DNA of 55,257 nt, taken from contig CAMDKS010000021.1 of the NCBI GenBank assembly GCA_945900755.1, forward strand, positions 1-55,257, in the 5' to 3' direction. The notes beneath the pieces are model-generated. The model was not told where the DNA came from, did no database searches, and was given only the letters and a program-made list of their open reading frames with translations. The translations under genes were made by a program, and so were the position numbers. Within the stretch, counting starts at the first letter, position 1, and the number at the start of each line of letters is the position of its first letter. Of this stretch, positions 17,098-24,778 are shown in pieces. This DNA is from Bdellovibrio sp. ZAP7. GTDB taxonomy: Bacteria; Bdellovibrionota_B; Oligoflexia; Oligoflexales; RGVZ01.

Positions 17098-18102
17098 TTA
17101 TCTTGCCATTAATCGAGCAACATCTAGCATCCGCCAGCTGAAACCTGTTTCGTTGTCGTACCATGAAAGCACCTTTATCATGTTGCCGTCGAGGACCTTC
17201 GTCGAGTCTCCGTCAATGCAGCTAGACAGTGGGTTTCCATTATAGTCGATCGAAACGAGGGGTTCATCGGTGTAGCCCAAAATTCCTTTGAGTGGGCCGT
17301 TGGCTGCGTCTTTGAGGAGCTTGTTGACTTCATCACGGGTCGTGTTTTTGGAGACTTCAAAGGTGACGTCCACTAGGGAAACATTAGGTGTTGGCACTCG
17401 TACGGCTAGTCCGTCCAATTTACCTTTAAGCTCTGGAATGACTAGACCAATGGCTTTAGCGGCACCCGTTGAGGTAGGAATCATGGACACGGCCGCAGCT
17501 CGGGCGCGACGGAGGTCTTTGTGCGGAAGATCAAGGGTGCTTTGATCGTTTGTGTAGCTGTGGACGGTCGTCATGAGACCGCGTTTAATTCCGAGGGCGT
17601 CGTGAAGAACTTTTGTGAAAGGGGCAAGACAGTTTGTGGTGCAGCTGGCATTGGAGACAATTTTGTGGATTTTAGGATCAAGTTTTGTGTGATTTACACC
17701 ATAGACTACAGTGATATCCTCGTCCGACGCAGGTGCAGAAATGAGAACTGAGCGTGCGCCTGCTTTAATGTGTCCTTCGGCGTCGGCTTTTTTTGTGAAA
17801 ATGCCTGTGCATTCAAACACAATATCGACGTTTTTGTCTTTCCATGGAAGTTCTGGAACGATTTTGACTTTTGAGACGGTTATTTTTTTACCGTTGATCG
17901 AAAGGCTATTTTCATCGTGGGTCACTTCGGCATTGAGTACACCGTGCACGGAATCATATTTAAGTAAGTGCGCCAAAGTCTTTGTGTCAGTCAAGTCGTT
18001 GATGTGTACAACGTCAATGTCCTTATTTTTTTCGTCAAGTGTAGCCCGTAAAACGGAGCGACCAATTCGTCCGAAACCGTTGATGCCGATGCGTATCGCC
18101 AT
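17098..18102 (-). CDS. gap: glyceraldehyde-3-phosphate dehydrogenase, type I
   Basis: This glycolytic enzyme converts glyceraldehyde-3-phosphate, NAD+ and phosphate to 1,3-bisphosphoglycerate. The 334-residue length is standard. The NAD fold opens with INGFGRIGRSVLR, the catalytic Cys154 lies in NASCTTNCLAP, and His181 lies in TTVHSYTNDQ. The Asp in HINDLTD suggests preference for NAD. I chose the ATG at 18102, which has AAGGAG nine bases upstream and matches the family N-terminus MAIRIGINGFG. A second, longer start at 18120 is unlikely. pgk is not beside it in this window. Confidence 0.97.
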   Translation of the reverse strand: MAIRIGINGFGRIGRSVLRATLDEKNKDIDVVHINDLTDTKTLAHLLKYDSVHGVLNAEVTHDENSLSINGKKITVSKVKIVPELPWKDKNVDIVFECTGIFTKKADAEGHIKAGARSVLISAPASDEDITVVYGVNHTKLDPKIHKIVSNASCTTNCLAPFTKVLHDALGIKRGLMTTVHSYTNDQSTLDLPHKDLRRARAAAVSMIPTSTGAAKAIGLVIPELKGKLDGLAVRVPTPNVSLVDVTFEVSKNTTRDEVNKLLKDAANGPLKGILGYTDEPLVSIDYNGNPLSSCIDGDSTKVLDGNMIKVLSWYDNETGFSWRMLDVARLMAR

Positions 18103-18231
18103 TTGAGAAAACTCCTTCATAAGCCGTTAACTTTTCGTTTACTCTGATCTGAAAATAGCAAAGTAGAGGGTTCTTGTATCACTTAATACAGGCGCATTAA
18201 TAGGACAATTTCACGGAGCTCATGTCAAAGA

Positions 18232-19263
18232 CTAGGTTTTTAGAATTTTGCAAAGGGCTAATAATGTAGCTTCTATCCCTTTATCGTCAACATGAAGGTT
18301 GGTTACAGCACGTAACCGACCGTGGCCAAGGTGGCTTGCAAGCACGCCCTGGCTTTTTAGTTTCGCAACGACATCATCTCCATTAGAAACATTAAAATAG
18401 AGAATATTTGTCCAAATATCAGGCAAAGACGTTGAAATAGGGTAGCCTGACCGCTCCAATTCCTTAATTCCATCGTGGAGAGTCTTTATTCGGCGGTGAT
18501 CTTCGGTGAGCCGCTCGCGATTGTGTTCGAGCCCAAACAAGGCGCCCGCTGCCAAAAATCCTGCCTGGCGCATCCCCCCGCCAAGACGTTTACGGATTTT
18601 TCGAGCTCGAAGGATATTCTCGCGGCTTCCGACTAGAACACTCCCTACCGGAGCCCCGAGACCTTTACTAAAACAAACAGAGACCGTGTCAAAGCCGTGG
18701 GCTAAGTCTTCTTCTGAGCATTTTAACGCAGCTGCAGCATTCCAAAGTCGAGCCCCGTCACAGTGTAGGGCGAGACCATGGTGACGTGCCCGAGCCTGAA
18801 TTCTAGCAAGCTCAACAGGATTAATCACCCGCCCAGAACCACGATTGTGGCTGTTTTCGACCACTAAAAGTTTTGTCGAGGCGTAGTGCATCCACTCTGG
18901 TTTTAAAAATAGATCAATGGCGGCATTAGAGAATTTTTCAGAGAACGGAATAAAATCAAATTGCACTCCGCTAATGGCTGCGGCCGCTCCCGCTTCGTAG
19001 AGAAAAATGTGACTTTCTTCTTCGGCGAGGATCGCGTCACCGTGGTGCGTGTGGATGTTGATGGCAATTTGATTGGCCATTGTGCCACTAGGTGTGAAGA
19101 GTCCAGCCTCTTTACCTAAATAGGACGCAACCTTTTCTTCTAGTAAATTGACCGTGGAATCTTCGCCGTAAACGTCATCTCCGACGTCAGCCTTCATCAT
19201 GGATTGAAGCATGGCAGGACAAGGCTTGGTCACAGTGTCCGAACGCAAGTCGATAAACGTCAT
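18232..19263 (-). CDS. ltaE: low-specificity L-threonine aldolase
   Basis: The 343-residue PLP enzyme splits L-threonine or L-allo-threonine into glycine and acetaldehyde. It matches the beta-eliminating lyase fold with the N-terminal [10 protein letters not shown], the [10 protein letters not shown] segment (168-177) and the PLP-binding Lys200 in [13 protein letters not shown]. The gene begins three bases after the upstream membrane-protein gene stops, so it is probably in one transcript with it. Confidence 0.9.
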   Translation of the reverse strand: MTFIDLRSDTVTKPCPAMLQSMMKADVGDDVYGEDSTVNLLEEKVASYLGKEAGLFTPSGTMANQIAINIHTHHGDAILAEEESHIFLYEAGAAAAISGVQFDFIPFSEKFSNAAIDLFLKPEWMHYASTKLLVVENSHNRGSGRVINPVELARIQARARHHGLALHCDGARLWNAAAALKCSEEDLAHGFDTVSVCFSKGLGAPVGSVLVGSRENILRARKIRKRLGGGMRQAGFLAAGALFGLEHNRERLTEDHRRIKTLHDGIKELERSGYPISTSLPDIWTNILYFNVSNGDDVVAKLKSQGVLASHLGHGRLRAVTNLHVDDKGIEATLLALCKILKT

Positions 19264-19266
19264 AGG

Positions 19267-20052
19267 CTAGGTCTCTGGTTCGTGGGTTGGCGAAGTCAAG
19301 GTGTCGGATGCTGGCGGAGGCTGACGAACGCTCAAGGGCTCTGGCCGCTTGTAGACGGGGAATGGAATCACCTTTGACGTATAGGGCATTTCGCCTTGGC
19401 GGGACACTGCTCCTTGACGTTGTGGGGGGAGAGGGCTATTTAGTGAATTTTTTCCTGCAGGTTGCTTTGGTGCAACGCCTGGTTTTTTACCGGTTGTGCT
19501 AGTCGGATTCGGTGATTCGTTAGCCCTGACATAAAGTGTGGCTAGGCCATTGCCGTCAAGAAGTCTTCCCGCCGCCAATCCAGCGCGCACGAGGTGCGCT
19601 GTTTTTGAATCAAGTCGAGCGAGGTCTGGGAGGCGATCGCAATCAAGAGATTTTTTTGCGCGAATAATCACAAGCATCGCGTCGTCAATGTGGCCACCGT
19701 GGAGGTAAGATCGTACGAGCAACGTATAGAAATCTTCAAGTACAATACGAATTTGTCTAGATTTTGGATGGCGCGTAAAGGCCACTTCCAAGCGCAAAAC
19801 AAGAAATTCTAACTGAAATACCGCCGAATCAAAATTTCCAAGACGCCAATCGATAGCGGCGCGAACAAAGCGGCTCAGTAGTCCAAGGGGACTCAAGATC
19901 CAGACGTACCAAAATATATTTCCAAGGTATAGCGCGCCTCGCAACGTCCCGAGAGGACCTAATACTAAGCCAATTACAACCAACGCCGAAGCTCCGACGA
20001 TGTCGCTAAATGCTGATAAAATTCCACGTCCAGTGACGCCACGTACGCTCAT
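19267..20052 (-). CDS. membrane-associated protein of unknown function
   Basis: The 261-residue protein has one long or two short hydrophobic segments at residues ~12-60. A helical region with a TPR-like feel follows at ~70-170 (FDSAVFQLEFLVLRL, YTLLVRSYLHGGHIDDAML), then a Pro/Ser/Gln-rich, probably disordered tail. I recognise no family. The start codon has only a weak ribosome site. It lies upstream of ltaE with a three-base gap, which suggests shared transcription rather than shared function. Confidence 0.55.
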   Translation of the reverse strand: MSVRGVTGRGILSAFSDIVGASALVVIGLVLGPLGTLRGALYLGNIFWYVWILSPLGLLSRFVRAAIDWRLGNFDSAVFQLEFLVLRLEVAFTRHPKSRQIRIVLEDFYTLLVRSYLHGGHIDDAMLVIIRAKKSLDCDRLPDLARLDSKTAHLVRAGLAAGRLLDGNGLATLYVRANESPNPTSTTGKKPGVAPKQPAGKNSLNSPLPPQRQGAVSRQGEMPYTSKVIPFPVYKRPEPLSVRQPPPASDTLTSPTHEPET

Positions 20053-20110
20053 ATTACTTTATGGTATACAGCACAACGTAGCGATCATGCAACATCGAGT
20101 GAGAATAAAA

Positions 20111-20884
20111 TCAGCATCCGGTCTTACTTAGGTAATTTTTGAGCTGGGCATCCTGATCAGCTCCTGGGCAAGTGGCTATTTTTGTTTGAATGCTTGAAAT
20201 TTGTGCGGCGGCGGCGACATCAGTCGTCGAGGTGGAGCTTCCGGAGGCAAAGGCAGCGGCTGCGGAAGCCAACTGGCTCAAGATGGCTGTGGCATCTGTT
20301 CCGGACATAGCGAGGGCCTCCTCTGCTGAAATAACACCGTCACCATTGAGGTCGTACTTTTTACTGCGAAGAGTTAGAGCCGAGGTTTGAAACATAGCAA
20401 TTTTTAGCACATCTGCGCTGGTTCTTGAAGCGGCAGGAATACTAATCATGAGCTCTAGTGCTTTATCAACATCGGCTATGTGTTCGTCAGTCGCGGTTGG
20501 CATGATCGAGAAAAGCGAGGTAACGCCGTTGCCTGTGCTGCTTGAGCTTGAGCTTTTAGCCATACTTTGTGCAAGGGTCAAGGGGGCAATCCCTGCTCGT
20601 TCAGCGTAGGCTAGCGCGAGAATGGAAACATAAACCCAGTTTTCCGGCTCTTTTTCAATGGCTTTTGTCAGAATCGTGATCGCCTTTTGAGGATCCTTAT
20701 TCTCAAGGGCGACGGTAGCGTCCTCTGCTGGCTCCGCTTTTTCGTAGGATTGATATGGATTTGCTCCGCAGCTGAGCAGAGCCGCAAGCAGCGTCCCAAA
20801 GGTAACGGTTAGGATTGCAACTCGGTTTCCACGTTTAGCACTCGTGACTGCGTGGCTTGAGGTGTTTGCAAGGTTGGTGCTCAT
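20111..20884 (-). CDS. lipoprotein with TPR-like region and EF-hand motif
   Basis: With the ATG at 20884, which has AAGGAG five bases upstream, the protein is 257 residues. A hydrophobic signal is followed by the lipobox ALLSC. The next part, with A-L-E-N-K-D-P-Q-K-A-I-T-I-L-T-K-A-I-E-K-E, is one or two TPR-like helical repeats. A Ser-rich segment follows, and DLNGDGVISAEE is a typical EF-hand calcium loop. It probably sits in the outer membrane and may assemble with the neighbouring outer-membrane protein upstream. The frame is open upstream to 20959, but those extra 25 residues lack a ribosome site and a signal peptide. Confidence 0.65.
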   Translation of the reverse strand: MSTNLANTSSHAVTSAKRGNRVAILTVTFGTLLAALLSCGANPYQSYEKAEPAEDATVALENKDPQKAITILTKAIEKEPENWVYVSILALAYAERAGIAPLTLAQSMAKSSSSSSTGNGVTSLFSIMPTATDEHIADVDKALELMISIPAASRTSADVLKIAMFQTSALTLRSKKYDLNGDGVISAEEALAMSGTDATAILSQLASAAAAFASGSSTSTTDVAAAAQISSIQTKIATCPGADQDAQLKNYLSKTGC

Positions 20885-20961
20885 TTGGTGCTCCTTCATC
20901 GTATTGAGGTTGTCGGTAAAAAGACTAATGAGTGCTTGTTGATTGGTGGCGTGTTTCATGG

Positions 20962-22104
20962 TTAAAACCCCGCTGTCAGTCGTAGGAAAATTCGTTTGTC
21001 GGGACGAATACCAACTCTATCTGACATTTCTTGAATATACATTCCTCCGTCTAAACGTAGGACATAGAGGTCTATATACATGCCTCCGCTAGTCCATCCT
21101 TGAGCCAACCCACCAGTAAATCCAACCATGTCACGCACGGAAATTTCCGCGCCGAAGTGGGTCTTTTTCAAAGGGTTTGCGTCGAGCGCATTGGTCGCAT
21201 CCCAATACTCCGCTAGAATTCTGAAGCGGCTGGATTTGGTTCCTGGTTGAATCGCAAAGCCAACATTCACCACTTGTTTCAGTGGGTCTGGAGCCGCGGC
21301 GATTTCCGATGATGGTGAAAAGGTGGTGCCACCAACATTGTTGATCGTGGCTCCAAAGGATGTTTGCATGCGTCCAGGTAGTCTCCACATAATTCCAAGG
21401 TCTGTGCTGGCTCCAGTTCCTGTGCCAAGGAGTTCGTCGGATTTCATGTTTTTCAGAGCATCTGCATCCGTAATATTGACGTCAACCTTGGCTTCGCCGC
21501 GGTGCATATACTTGACGTTTCCGCCAATAAAAAGTTGCTGGCTGAAAAAATCTTGGGCCAGTGCAAATACAACGCCATTGCTGGTCACCGCATGGGCCTT
21601 GACACCCTCAAGTCCTCCTGCTGTTGGGGATTTGTGAACCAAAATATCAGTGGTTTCTCCGTTAAAAAATCCGAGTGATGCGCGGCGAAGAACGATGGCA
21701 GTTAGGTTGTAAGCCCCAATATGTTCGTTTTTTCCCACACGTTTAAGAAGGGTCCCTGCCACGTCTGAGTTATCAGCACTAAGCTCTTTTGCAAGAGCTC
21801 GGGCATCATCGCTAAACTCAACGGTCGGACTTGCGAGGATTATTCTTTTATAGACACCCTTGCCTTGAGCGATGCCGGCAGGATTGTACATGATGGCCTC
21901 GGCATCATCGGCAATAGCTAACCCAGTATCACCGCGACCAAGATAGTAGGCACTGCGATAGAGGCGTTGGCTGTCTTCGGCATGAGCAGGTTCGTTCGTA
22001 AGAAGTGAACCGCCAATGATGAAAAAAATCATCGAGGGCAACAAAGCTCGATATTTGGGTTTTTTAGCCTGATTGGACGAACTATGTATTTTCTCTTGTG
22101 ACAT
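20962..22104 (-). CDS. outer-membrane beta-barrel-like protein
   Basis: The 380-residue protein has a signal segment (LLPSMIFFIIGGSLL, ending near the AHA-E cleavage site). It then carries RSAYYLGRGDTGLAIADD and AEAIMYNPAGIAQG, a pattern typical of FadL/PorV-like and UPF0164-type outer-membrane proteins. Alternating strands end with the aromatic residue F (RLTAGF), as expected for a barrel. Cargo or role is unknown. The ATG at 22104 has a near-perfect AGGAGGTG six bases upstream, so the extra nine residues of the longer frame are excluded. It heads the leftward run of genes down to gap. Confidence 0.75.
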   Translation of the reverse strand: MSQEKIHSSSNQAKKPKYRALLPSMIFFIIGGSLLTNEPAHAEDSQRLYRSAYYLGRGDTGLAIADDAEAIMYNPAGIAQGKGVYKRIILASPTVEFSDDARALAKELSADNSDVAGTLLKRVGKNEHIGAYNLTAIVLRRASLGFFNGETTDILVHKSPTAGGLEGVKAHAVTSNGVVFALAQDFFSQQLFIGGNVKYMHRGEAKVDVNITDADALKNMKSDELLGTGTGASTDLGIMWRLPGRMQTSFGATINNVGGTTFSPSSEIAAAPDPLKQVVNVGFAIQPGTKSSRFRILAEYWDATNALDANPLKKTHFGAEISVRDMVGFTGGLAQGWTSGGMYIDLYVLRLDGGMYIQEMSDRVGIRPDKRIFLRLTAGF

Positions 22105-22120
22105 CCCTGCACCTCCTAGA

Positions 22121-22137
22121 ATAGGCTTCATGCCTAT
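22121..22137. promoter_or_regulatory. short dyad in the 5' leader of the outer-membrane protein gene
   Basis: ATAGGC (22121-22126) pairs with GCCTAT (22132-22137) across a five-base loop, immediately before the AGGAGGTG ribosome binding site. It overlaps a TATATA (22135-22140) that could serve as the -10 on the minus strand. It could be an operator or an RNA hairpin; function unknown. Confidence 0.35.
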
Positions 22138-22590
22138 ATAAAGCTATTCGGGTGTGCTGTAGAAAACTTAAGTAAAAAATGAAGGAAATTAAAAAATACA
22201 ATTAATATAGGCACTTATGGCGCAGCCGGAAGCCTAGCTCGCGAAGTGCGCTCGCTAGTCCTTGCAATGCGATCTTCAGGTGGACAGCTGTATTTGCTCG
22301 CGAATATGTAAGATTTTATTTTTGCTTGAAAAGCCGAAGGGCCGGTGGTGCCGGCCCTTTGTGCTTTGTCGCCTAAGGTGAAAATGCGTGTTTTGGAGGA
22401 TATTTATTGAATGGGACAGAACTTGAGGAAAAAACGGTTCCCAATTAAGGGGATAGGCTAGAAAGATGCAGCGACAAACCACTATTGAAACTGAGAACTA
22501 TTTAATGAGTTGTTTCGTTCCGGTCAATGATTATTCGCAGGCCGGCTGGCCAGTTAATACTTTTTCTTTGTACGCCAGATTCTACGTCCA
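22138..22590. other. intergenic stretch without a confident gene
   Basis: These ~450 bases lie between the outer-membrane protein gene and the desaturase gene, both leftward. The only clear structure is the GC-rich hairpin at 22337-22359. On the plus strand a 46-codon frame starts at the ATG at 22466 and runs into the desaturase gene antisense, and a 16-codon frame lies behind GGAGG near 22398; neither has coding support. The bases 22210-22300 are C/G-richer than their surroundings and could belong to a small RNA ending at the hairpin, but I cannot show it. Confidence 0.4.
22337..22359 (-). terminator. GC-rich hairpin, probable terminator of the desaturase transcript
   Basis: AAGGGCCGG (22337-22345) pairs perfectly with CCGGCCCTT (22351-22359) around a five-base loop. 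An outer AAAGC/GCTTT pairing extends it with a bulge. T-runs are poor on both sides, so it could act in either direction or be the end of a small RNA. Confidence 0.45.
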
Positions 22591-23466
22591 TTATCCAATT
22601 GGCAAATAGCCTGATTGGACTGACGAAGGATGAATCTTGATATTCCGAATGGATTTAAGTTTTGTGACTAATCCCAATCTATTGAGCATTGAAATGATCA
22701 TCATGGTTACGTCCAATTCCCACCATTTGTGGCCTGCTTCTGCCACTCCCTGATAGGCATGGTGATTGTTATGCCAGCCTTCGCCAAACGTAATAAGGGC
22801 TACCCACCAAGTGTTTCGAGACCTGTCGGCGGTCGGATAGTTTCTATAGCCAAAAAAATGAGTGGCACTATTCACGCACCAAGTCCCATGGTAGACCAAA
22901 ACCATTCGGAGGCAAATGCCCCAAAGCACCATGTCAAATCCGCCTATCCAAGCCAGCACACAGGCCAAAATTATTTGAGGTAGAAACTGACCAAGCCCAG
23001 TGTCCAGCCAGCGGTAGTATCCATCACAATGAATATCTCGCGTAAACCGGAGAATTTTAGGCCGACTGTCAAATTGAGGACGATAGGTAAACATCCAAGT
23101 CAAATGGCTATGTAGAAAACCACGATGTGAATTGTGAGGATCTGCCTCCGTGTCAGGACTAGCGTGGTGCATCCTATGTTGGGCAGACCACTTAATGGGG
23201 CCTCCCTGCATCGCTAGGGCGCCACAGGTAACGAAAAAATGTTCCAGCGCCTTTGGTAAGGCAAACGTGCGGTGTGCTAGCAAGCGATGGTACGTCATCG
23301 TAATGCCAAGGCAGCCTGTCACAAAATAAAGGATGCAGGCCGAAATAATATTTGCCCGAGAGGTGTAAAATAAAGCTGAGGCAGCCCCAAGGTGCATGGC
23401 AGATAACCACAAAATGCTGGTCCAATTCCGGCCGCTAGCATTCGCTATAATCTTGGATTCAAACAT
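22591..23466 (-). CDS. acyl-CoA/acyl-lipid delta-9-type fatty acid desaturase
   Basis: The 291-residue integral membrane enzyme introduces a double bond into fatty acyl chains with a di-iron centre. The three histidine boxes are present: HRLLAH (60-65), HRMHH (97-101) and HNNHH (232-236), with hydrophobic helices between them. This is the stearoyl-CoA-desaturase-like class; the electron donor is not encoded nearby. I start at the ATG at 23466 with GGGGGTG just upstream. The frame stays open to 23796, but that extension would translate the hairpin repeat at 23603-23736 and gives no sensible protein sequence. Confidence 0.88.
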   Translation of the reverse strand: MFESKIIANASGRNWTSILWLSAMHLGAASALFYTSRANIISACILYFVTGCLGITMTYHRLLAHRTFALPKALEHFFVTCGALAMQGGPIKWSAQHRMHHASPDTEADPHNSHRGFLHSHLTWMFTYRPQFDSRPKILRFTRDIHCDGYYRWLDTGLGQFLPQIILACVLAWIGGFDMVLWGICLRMVLVYHGTWCVNSATHFFGYRNYPTADRSRNTWWVALITFGEGWHNNHHAYQGVAEAGHKWWELDVTMMIISMLNRLGLVTKLKSIRNIKIHPSSVQSGYLPIG

Positions 23467-23602
23467 ATACACCCCCGAATCGAATGGAATATTTGGGTTT
23501 ATTGGAATCAATTCTTGATTCGATCTAAACCTAAAGAACTCGTTTCTACTCAGATAATTTCTAATATTTGAAAGCAAAATTCCAGTAAAACAAATGTAAC
23601 AA

Positions 23603-23736
23603 CTAAATAGTGCTTGTTCGGAGTTCTCTGAATCAAGGCGCGAGGAGCCGGAAAGGCGGAGTTTACTTCCGGTAAATGAGCATTTTCCGGCGACAAGCAA
23701 CGCCGAGTCAGGGAACTCCGAACAAGCGCTAAATAG
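23603..23736. repeat. hairpin repeat R1 (conserved core plus own self-complementary arms)
   Basis: The 79-nt core at 23631-23709 matches 24677-24755 at 74 of 79 positions; the first 56 are identical. Within it GCCGGAAA (23647-23654) pairs with TTTCCGGC (23684-23691), and TTTAC pairs with GTAAA around a five-base loop. Outside the core, bases 23603-23634 are the reverse complement of 23705-23736 at 27 of 32 positions. These arms are not shared with the other copy. The rest of the 373-bp gap from 23467 to 23839 holds no gene I can support. Confidence 0.85.
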
Positions 23737-23839
23737 ATTCTGATGAAAGTGCGCCGCAGGCAGGTATAATGAGGATGATAAAGAAGGGGCATGCACCAGA
23801 GCCCAAAATAGTGTCTAAAATCTACAACCCCACGATGGA

Positions 23840-24304
23840 TTAAGCTGCAATGTTGTCAGCATCCAACTGGATGGATTGTTTTCGTTCTGCCTTGCTATGT
23901 TCTAAGTTCTGATAAAGGCGTGCGAAGGCTTCTGCTTTGCTGTTTAGTTTAGACAAAACAAACAACCGCAAATCCTTTTCCGAAGCCCAATTCATACCTG
24001 TTGGGTCATCTTTGCTTTTTTCCCATTTAATTACAGCAGCGTGACTCACAGCAAACCGTTCTGCAAACTCTTGTAGAGTCATTTCAAAATGCAATCTAAT
24101 AAAACGAATTTCATTTCCTGCCAGACGAACAGGCTTTTCGCTGAGAGCGTACAGCACGGCTTGGGTTAGTCGATTGTAGTTAATGTGCGGCGTCCATTTT
24201 CCGCGAACCTTAATCATTGGCACATTGTGCAAATGAACGGGAAAGCCAAATCCATTGTCGATAAATGATTTCTGAATTTTTTGATCGGTCATATTCACAC
24301 TCAC
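23840..24304 (-). CDS. HTH-domain antitoxin of a DUF4258/HTH toxin-antitoxin pair
   Basis: The 154-residue protein carries an XRE-type helix-turn-helix at about residues 75-100 (MTLQEFAERFAVSHAAVIKWEKS), preceded by a folded N-terminal part with R-G-K-W-T-P-H-I-N-Y. It most likely neutralises the toxin encoded just upstream and represses the operon; both are known traits of such antitoxins and inferred here. The GTG at 24304 overlaps the toxin stop codon, and a GTG at 24298 or the ATG at 24292 are alternative starts, none with a clear ribosome site. The tail is Lys/Glu-rich and helical. Confidence 0.75.
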   Translation of the reverse strand: MSVNMTDQKIQKSFIDNGFGFPVHLHNVPMIKVRGKWTPHINYNRLTQAVLYALSEKPVRLAGNEIRFIRLHFEMTLQEFAERFAVSHAAVIKWEKSKDDPTGMNWASEKDLRLFVLSKLNSKAEAFARLYQNLEHSKAERKQSIQLDADNIAA

Positions 24305-24597
24305 AAGTTTAAGTCTATTGCAGTAATAATCACCATGTTTGATTCGTCGAACGACACTATAATTCTTAAAACACGCTTATCCACAGTCTTTCCTCGAACA
24401 GCATAATTCCAACTTTGATAGCGGGCTTCGAACTTGTCTTTTTTCTTCTCATGGAATCCACGGCGCAAAATATAGAGGACCTCTGCTCTTGTAATCTCGC
24501 GCTGGTTCTGACGCTCAGTAGAATGCCTCGTATCCAAATACCGGCCGGCATCCAGGCAACTAGAAATCCTTTCCATGAGCCGTTCGACTTTATCCAT
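24301..24597 (-). CDS. DUF4258-type toxin of a toxin-antitoxin pair
   Basis: The 98-residue protein has the DUF4258 pattern: R-H-S-x-E-R-x-x-x-R-E-I-T near the start (residues 24-36), G-x-x-E in the middle (GFHEKKKDKFE), W-N-Y-A-V-R-G-K, and the final strands LRIIVSFDE and MVIITAID. Such proteins resemble small RelE-like RNases and are usually paired with an HTH protein. Toxicity is inferred. The antitoxin gene overlaps its stop codon. A predicted promoter with an embedded palindrome ends about where the ATG begins, so the mRNA may be leaderless. Confidence 0.7.
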   Translation of the reverse strand: MDKVERLMERISSCLDAGRYLDTRHSTERQNQREITRAEVLYILRRGFHEKKKDKFEARYQSWNYAVRGKTVDKRVLRIIVSFDESNMVIITAIDLNL

Positions 24598-24603
24598 TCT
24601 CGA

Positions 24604-24632
24604 AATGTAACTCAGTTACAAATTCTAGTCAA
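24604..24632 (-). promoter_or_regulatory. promoter and operator of the toxin-antitoxin operon
   Basis: On the minus strand, TTGACT (24627-24632) and TACATT (24604-24609) are 17 bp apart. The perfect palindrome TGTAACT-C-AGTTACA (24606-24620) covers the spacer and the -10, the usual place for antitoxin autorepression. The predicted transcription start falls close to the toxin ATG at 24597. Confidence 0.6.
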
Positions 24633-24655
24633 CGTTGTTTTCTTCTCGGGCCTAA

Positions 24656-24775
24656 GATTCGGCTCAAAATGGTCGAAATCAAGGCGCGAGGAGCCGGAAA
24701 GGCGGAGTTTACTTCCGGTAAATGAGCATTTTGCCGCGACGAACAACGCAGAGTCCGGCTTTTTTCAGCAGAATC
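24656..24775. repeat. hairpin repeat R2 (same core as R1, different arms)
   Basis: The core at 24677-24755 differs from R1 at five positions, all in its last third. The outer arms 24656-24680 and 24751-24775 are reverse complements at 18 of 25 positions and are unrelated to the R1 arms. It has the same orientation as R1 and ends three bases before the stop of the helicase gene. R1 and R2 together bracket the toxin-antitoxin operon. Confidence 0.8.
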
Positions 24776-24778
24776 TAT

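Noticed and set aside
22276..22482. A 68-codon minus-strand frame in the 22.1-22.6 kb gap.
   Set aside because: It runs through the GC-rich hairpin and has no ribosome site or recognisable protein pattern.
23467..23796. A 110-residue N-terminal extension of the desaturase.
   Set aside because: It would translate the hairpin repeat R1, and family similarity, with a G-rich ribosome site, begins at 23466.
23603..24775. R1 and R2 as integron attC sites.
   Set aside because: attC sites conserve their outer ends and vary in the middle, the reverse of what is seen here, and I see no GTTRRRY-type ends and no integrase.
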